The position numbers and the translations under genes were made by a program. 45,097 nucleotides of DNA from positions 1 to 45,097 of the forward strand of contig JBELMB010000023.1 of NCBI GenBank assembly GCA_042088665.1, written 5' to 3'. This DNA comes from JBELMB01 sp042088665. GTDB taxonomy: Bacteria > Pseudomonadota > Alphaproteobacteria > Rhodobacterales > Rhodobacteraceae. Each line of letters opens with the position of its first letter. Position 1 is the first letter of the stretch. The notes under the pieces are model-generated. The model was not told where the DNA came from, made no database searches, and saw only the letters and a list, made by a program, of their open reading frames with translations. Of this stretch, positions 42,260 through 45,097 are shown one piece after another.

Positions 42260-42279
42260 CGATGTAAGCGCTTTCATCG
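42260..42279. promoter_or_regulatory. LacI-family operator upstream of soeA
   Basis: CGATGTAAGCGCTTTCATCG is symmetric at 18 of 20 positions and its core TGTAAGCGCTTTCA fits the LacI/GalR-family consensus TGWNANCGNTNWCA perfectly, with the central CG. It ends 16 bp before the soeA start, so a repressor bound there would block the start of transcription or the ribosome binding region. No lacI-type gene is in the window. Confidence 0.75.
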
Positions 42280-42352
42280 GCTATTCGTACTGGAATTCTG
42301 TGCGAGCGCAAGCCTAGCCACGACCCGCGCCCGGGCCATTCGTTCGCCGTGC

Positions 42353-43489
42353 CTAGCCACGCTCCGCCACGGGAACATAGGCACGCGCTTCGGGCCCATT
42401 GTAAAGCGTCAAAGGCCGGATCAGGATGTTGGACTTTTGCTGCTCGAGGCATTGCACCAACCAGCCCGGCATCCGCCCGATCGCAAAGATCGGCACATAC
42501 AGATCCATCGGAATGCCGTGCAACTGGTACATGACCCCGGCGTAGAAATCGACGTTCACATTCAGACCGTGGCGGGCGTAGGGTTTCATCGCGTCGACGA
42601 CGGCTTGCAGGATCTGGTAGAACTCCGGCGCGCCCTTTTCCTCGCCCAGCATGCGCACACCCTCGCGCATGTGACGGGCGCGCGGATCCTCGGCACGGTA
42701 GACGCGGTGGCCAAACCCGGTGACCGCCTCGCGATTGGACCGCTTGGCCTTCACGTAAGCGGCGGCGTTTTCGGGTGTGCCGATCTCGTTGACCATCTTC
42801 ATGACGTCTTCTGCCGCGCCGCCATGCGCCGGACCTGCCAGCGTCGCCAGCGCAGTGACCATGGCGTTGTGCAGCGTGGCCTCGGTGCCGACGGTGACCC
42901 GCGCCGCAAAGCTGGAGGCATTGGCCCCGTGTTCCGCGTGCAGGATGAAATCCACATCCGCAAGGCGTGCCGCCTCCGGCGAGGGTTTCTCACCCGTCAG
43001 CATCCACAACCAGTTGGCCGCATGGCTCAGGTCGGGATCGGCGGCGACGGGGGTGCGCCCGTTGCGGATTGCTTCATGCGCGGCGATGATCATCGGCACC
43101 TGCGCGGTCAGGCGGATGCCGTTGGCGAGAAAGCCGTCTTCGCCCATGTCGGCCGACTGCGGCTCCAGCGCGGCAAGTGCGCTCACAGCGGTGCGCAACA
43201 CGTCCATCGGGTGGCCGTCCTTGCACAGCGTGATCAGGTCGATGATCTTGTCGGGCAGCGTGCGGGCGGCCTTCATCTCGGCGTCAAAAGCGCCAAGCTG
43301 CTCTGCGGTCGGCAATTCGCCATGGATCAGCAGGTAACAGGTTTCCTCAAAGGTGCTCTGTTCGGCCAGATCGTGGATGGTATAGCCGCGGTACAGCAAC
43401 TCTCCCTTGCTGCCATCGATATGGCTGACCCCGGATCGCTCAAAGTAGATTCCCTTGAGACCACGGTTGATCTTGACGTCCTGGGTCAT
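42353..43489 (-). CDS. citrate synthase family protein (short form)
   Basis: A 378-residue citrate/2-methylcitrate synthase of the short (Bacillus CitZ or PrpC-like) type. It has NRGLKGIYFERSGVSHIDG and LLYRGYTIHDLAEQSTFEE at the start. The catalytic residues are visible: histidine in HAEHGANASSF, histidine in GFGHRVYR and aspartate in NVDFYAG. It condenses acetyl-CoA (or propionyl-CoA) with oxaloacetate; which one cannot be told. Roseobacters usually also have a longer housekeeping citrate synthase, so this may be a dedicated copy. It starts only 36 bp from the divergent pta gene, with AGGAG before the ATG at 43489. Its neighbours suggest handling of acetyl units. Confidence 0.9.
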   Translation of the reverse strand: MTQDVKINRGLKGIYFERSGVSHIDGSKGELLYRGYTIHDLAEQSTFEETCYLLIHGELPTAEQLGAFDAEMKAARTLPDKIIDLITLCKDGHPMDVLRTAVSALAALEPQSADMGEDGFLANGIRLTAQVPMIIAAHEAIRNGRTPVAADPDLSHAANWLWMLTGEKPSPEAARLADVDFILHAEHGANASSFAARVTVGTEATLHNAMVTALATLAGPAHGGAAEDVMKMVNEIGTPENAAAYVKAKRSNREAVTGFGHRVYRAEDPRARHMREGVRMLGEEKGAPEFYQILQAVVDAMKPYARHGLNVNVDFYAGVMYQLHGIPMDLYVPIFAIGRMPGWLVQCLEQQKSNILIRPLTLYNGPEARAYVPVAERG

Positions 43490-43525
43490 CGCTGGCTCCT
43501 TTCCGCAAAACCTCGGGAGGCTTGC

Positions 43526-44380
43526 ATGGCGTTTATGGACAGAATTGAAGAGACCGCGCGCAAAGCGCAGGCGCGGGTGGTGTTTCCCGAACTGGAAGAG
43601 GCCCCCCGCGTTCGGGAAGCCGCGGACAAGCTGGTCGCGCGCGGGCTGATCCGGATGGTCCCCCTTGGCGCACCAACAGAGGCGCAGCGTGATGCGCTGG
43701 TGGCGGCACGCGGCATGAAACCGGCGCTGGCGCAGCGGATGCTGGCCAAACCCCTGATTCGCGCTGCCGCCATGGTGGCCGCGGGCGAAGCGGATGTGAT
43801 GGTCGCCGGAGCCGAAGCGCCCACGCGGCGGGTGATCGAGGCCGCCGGTCTGGGCATTGGCCTCGCCGATGGGGTCGAAGCACCGTCAAGCTTCTTTGTC
43901 ATGAGCTTTCCCGACGGGCGCGACATGCTGTTCGCCGATTGCGCCGTGACCGTCGCCCCCGATGCGGCGCAACTGGCGTCGATTGCCCGCGCGTCCGAGG
44001 CCTCTGCCAAGGCCTTGCTGGGCGCGGCGCGCGTGGCGCTGTTGAGCTTTTCGACCGGGGCCAGCGGCGCGGGCGACAGCGTCGACACGGTTCGCGCGGC
44101 TGCAGAGGCCACGGGGTTCACCGGGCCGATCCAGGCGGACGCGGCACTGAATGCGGGAATTGCAGCCAAGAAGGGGCTCGGGCGCGGCGATGCCAACTGT
44201 CTGATCTTTCCCTCCCTCGACGCAGGCAACATCGCTTACAAGCTGTGCCAGGAGTTGATGGGAGCACAGGCCATCGGGCCGATCCTGCAAGGGTTCCGCC
44301 GCCCGGTCTGCGATTTGTCGCGCGGTGCGTCTGCCGATGACATCGTCGTGTCGACGCTGGCCACCATCGCGCTGAGCTGA
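43526..44380 (+). CDS. pta: phosphate acetyltransferase
   Basis: A 284-residue short Pta, the bare PTA/PTB catalytic domain without the long N-terminal part of E. coli Pta. It has RVVFPELEEAPRVREAADKL near the start, DVMVAGAEAPTRRVIEAAGLGIGLADG in the middle, and LLSFSTGASGAGDSVDTVRAA, then IQADAALNAGIAAKKG and ANCLIFPSLDAGNIAYKLCQEL, all typical of the family. It interconverts acetyl phosphate and acetyl-CoA. With AckA on the other side and a probable sulfite dehydrogenase nearby, it could take acetyl phosphate released from sulfoacetaldehyde by Xsc. The ATG at 43526 has CGGGAGG upstream; MDRIEE at 43535 is a possible later start. Confidence 0.92.
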   Translation: MAFMDRIEETARKAQARVVFPELEEAPRVREAADKLVARGLIRMVPLGAPTEAQRDALVAARGMKPALAQRMLAKPLIRAAAMVAAGEADVMVAGAEAPTRRVIEAAGLGIGLADGVEAPSSFFVMSFPDGRDMLFADCAVTVAPDAAQLASIARASEASAKALLGAARVALLSFSTGASGAGDSVDTVRAAAEATGFTGPIQADAALNAGIAAKKGLGRGDANCLIFPSLDAGNIAYKLCQELMGAQAIGPILQGFRRPVCDLSRGASADDIVVSTLATIALS

Positions 44381-44427
44381 ACGGCACGCGCCCTTGCCGC
44401 GCCTTGGTTTTGGCGCGCGGCTCTTGT

Positions 44428-44446
44428 CCCCGGGGCACGCCCGGGG
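44428..44446. terminator. hairpin between convergent pta and ackA
   Basis: CCCCGGG pairs perfectly (7 bp) with CCCGGGG around GCACG, midway in the 85-bp gap. A second weaker hairpin (GCCGCGCC with GGCGCGCGGC) lies just before it. Probably a bidirectional terminator. Confidence 0.55.
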
Positions 44447-44465
44447 CGGGTGCTGGCCGGCATGC

Positions 44466-45097
44466 TCACGCGGCCTCCAGCAGGTTCATCGCGTCGCGGG
44501 CGATCATGCGCTCTTCTTCGGCGGGGACGACCCAGATCGCCACCTTGGAGCTGTCTGCATGCAGGCGCGGACCACCGCGGTGGTTGTAGTCGGGGTTCAT
44601 GCGCGCACCGGCCCATTCCAGCCCCCGCAGGATGCGTGCCCGAACACCAACGGCGTTCTCGCCAATGCCGCCGGTAAAGGCGATCGCATCAAGGCCCTCC
44701 ATGGCGGCAATCAGGCTGCCTGCATGGCGCAGCGACCAATAGCAGAAGTGTTCGACCGCAAAGGCGCTGTCCGCAGAGGGATCCAGCATCAGGTTGCGCA
44801 TGTCGGATTTGCCGCCCGACAGACCAAGCAAACCCGATTCGTGGTTCAGGATGGCCTTGGTCCGGTCCAGCCCGTTTTCCTCGACCAGCCGCAACACCGC
44901 GTTGGCATCGATCCCGCCAGAGCGCGTGCCCATGGTCAGGCCGTCCAGCGGAGAGTACCCCATGGTCGTGGCAACCGATTGGCCATTGTGGATCGCACAC
45001 AGCGACGCGCCGTTGCCGAGGTGAAAGCCCAGCAACCGCGACGGCAACGCGATGCCCGAAACCTCCGGCAGGCGCCGCACCAGCGAGGCATAGCTCA
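44466..45097 (-). CDS. ackA: acetate kinase, C-terminal part (cut by right edge)
   Basis: The last 210 residues of acetate kinase, which converts acetyl phosphate and ADP to acetate and ATP. The frame is open to the window edge and reads SYASLVRRLPEVSG, then LLGFHLGNGASLCAIHNGQSVATTMGYSPLDGLTMGTRSGGIDANAV, a diagnostic ATP/acetate-binding region. IAFTGGIGENAVGVRARIL follows and the C terminus has VWVVPAEEERMIARD-type sequence, all family features. The N-terminal half lies beyond position 45097. It is convergent with pta rather than in the usual pta-ackA operon, so the two genes are regulated separately. Confidence 0.92.
   Translation of the reverse strand, partial: SYASLVRRLPEVSGIALPSRLLGFHLGNGASLCAIHNGQSVATTMGYSPLDGLTMGTRSGGIDANAVLRLVEENGLDRTKAILNHESGLLGLSGGKSDMRNLMLDPSADSAFAVEHFCYWSLRHAGSLIAAMEGLDAIAFTGGIGENAVGVRARILRGLEWAGARMNPDYNHRGGPRLHADSSKVAIWVVPAEEERMIARDAMNLLEAA

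Noticed and set aside
40165..42267. 700-codon open frame antisense to soeA
   Set aside because: Shadow of the real gene caused by GC-rich third positions; composition rich in His, Arg and Gly with no family features, and no ribosome binding site.

Overview
The window looks like a chromosomal segment of a marine-type alphaproteobacterium of the Rhodobacteraceae (Roseobacter group). The basis is overall gene content and protein style: high GC, glycolate oxidase genes, a MoxR/DUF58/DUF4159 operon, a DUF1285 protein, a cytoplasm-facing DMSO-reductase-family oxidoreductase with iron-sulfur and NrfD-like subunits, and a creatinase. It is densely packed with ordinary chromosomal genes. I see no phage, insertion sequence, CRISPR array, rRNA or tRNA gene. 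Because of the high GC there are many long antisense open frames; I treated these as shadows.

Layout. 1-4.6 kb: the first 698 codons of DNA polymerase I (minus strand, cut by the left edge), a Pr6Pr membrane protein, a small zinc-finger protein, an ABC ATPase without a permease beside it, and a HIT protein. 4.7-7.3 kb: a divergent glycosyltransferase/sulfotransferase pair that probably modifies surface glycans. 7.8-9.3 kb: an EamA exporter and a DUF1285 protein, convergent with overlapping stops. 9.35-16.15 kb: a tightly coupled four-gene operon (MoxR ATPase, DUF58, BatA/DUF4159 membrane protein, GATase-like membrane protein) with 4-nt overlaps at every junction. 16.2-17.9 kb: three minus-strand envelope genes. 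18.1-22.3 kb: glycolate oxidase glcD-glcE-(115-aa membrane protein)-glcF, with a palindromic operator candidate upstream. 22.5-24.1 kb: two tandem secreted trypsin-like proteases. 24.1-24.8 kb: an Hsp20 gene behind a ROSE-like RNA thermometer. 25-27.6 kb: an ECF sigma factor translationally coupled to a membrane-anchored VWA protein in the usual anti-sigma position. 27.6-30.6 kb: a MarC protein and a large exported phytase/esterase-like protein preceded by a three-unit Pho box. 30.7-34 kb: succinate-semialdehyde dehydrogenase, a small overlapping gene and a creatinase. 34.3-37.2 kb: small membrane proteins, DUF1523, a GNAT acetyltransferase and a double SnoaL/NTF2-like protein. 37.4-42.2 kb: a membrane-bound molybdoenzyme operon, best matched to the sulfite dehydrogenase SoeABC, with an extra 57-aa membrane protein inside it and a LacI-type operator in front. 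42.35-45.1 kb: a short citrate synthase, phosphate acetyltransferase and the C-terminal part of acetate kinase (cut by the right edge).

How it fits together. The right end (probable sulfite dehydrogenase, Pta, AckA, citrate synthase) would suit dissimilation of sulfonates such as taurine, where Xsc releases acetyl phosphate and sulfite. No xsc gene is visible, so this is inference. Several regulatory signals can be read directly: the Pho box, the ROSE-like 5' UTR, the LacI-type palindrome, the glc palindrome, a CtrA-type TTAA-N7-TTAA site, and a short dispersed intergenic repeat in three copies. No single unmistakably new system stands out. The best leads are small uncharacterised membrane proteins embedded in known redox operons (glc and soe) and the ECF-VWA pair.
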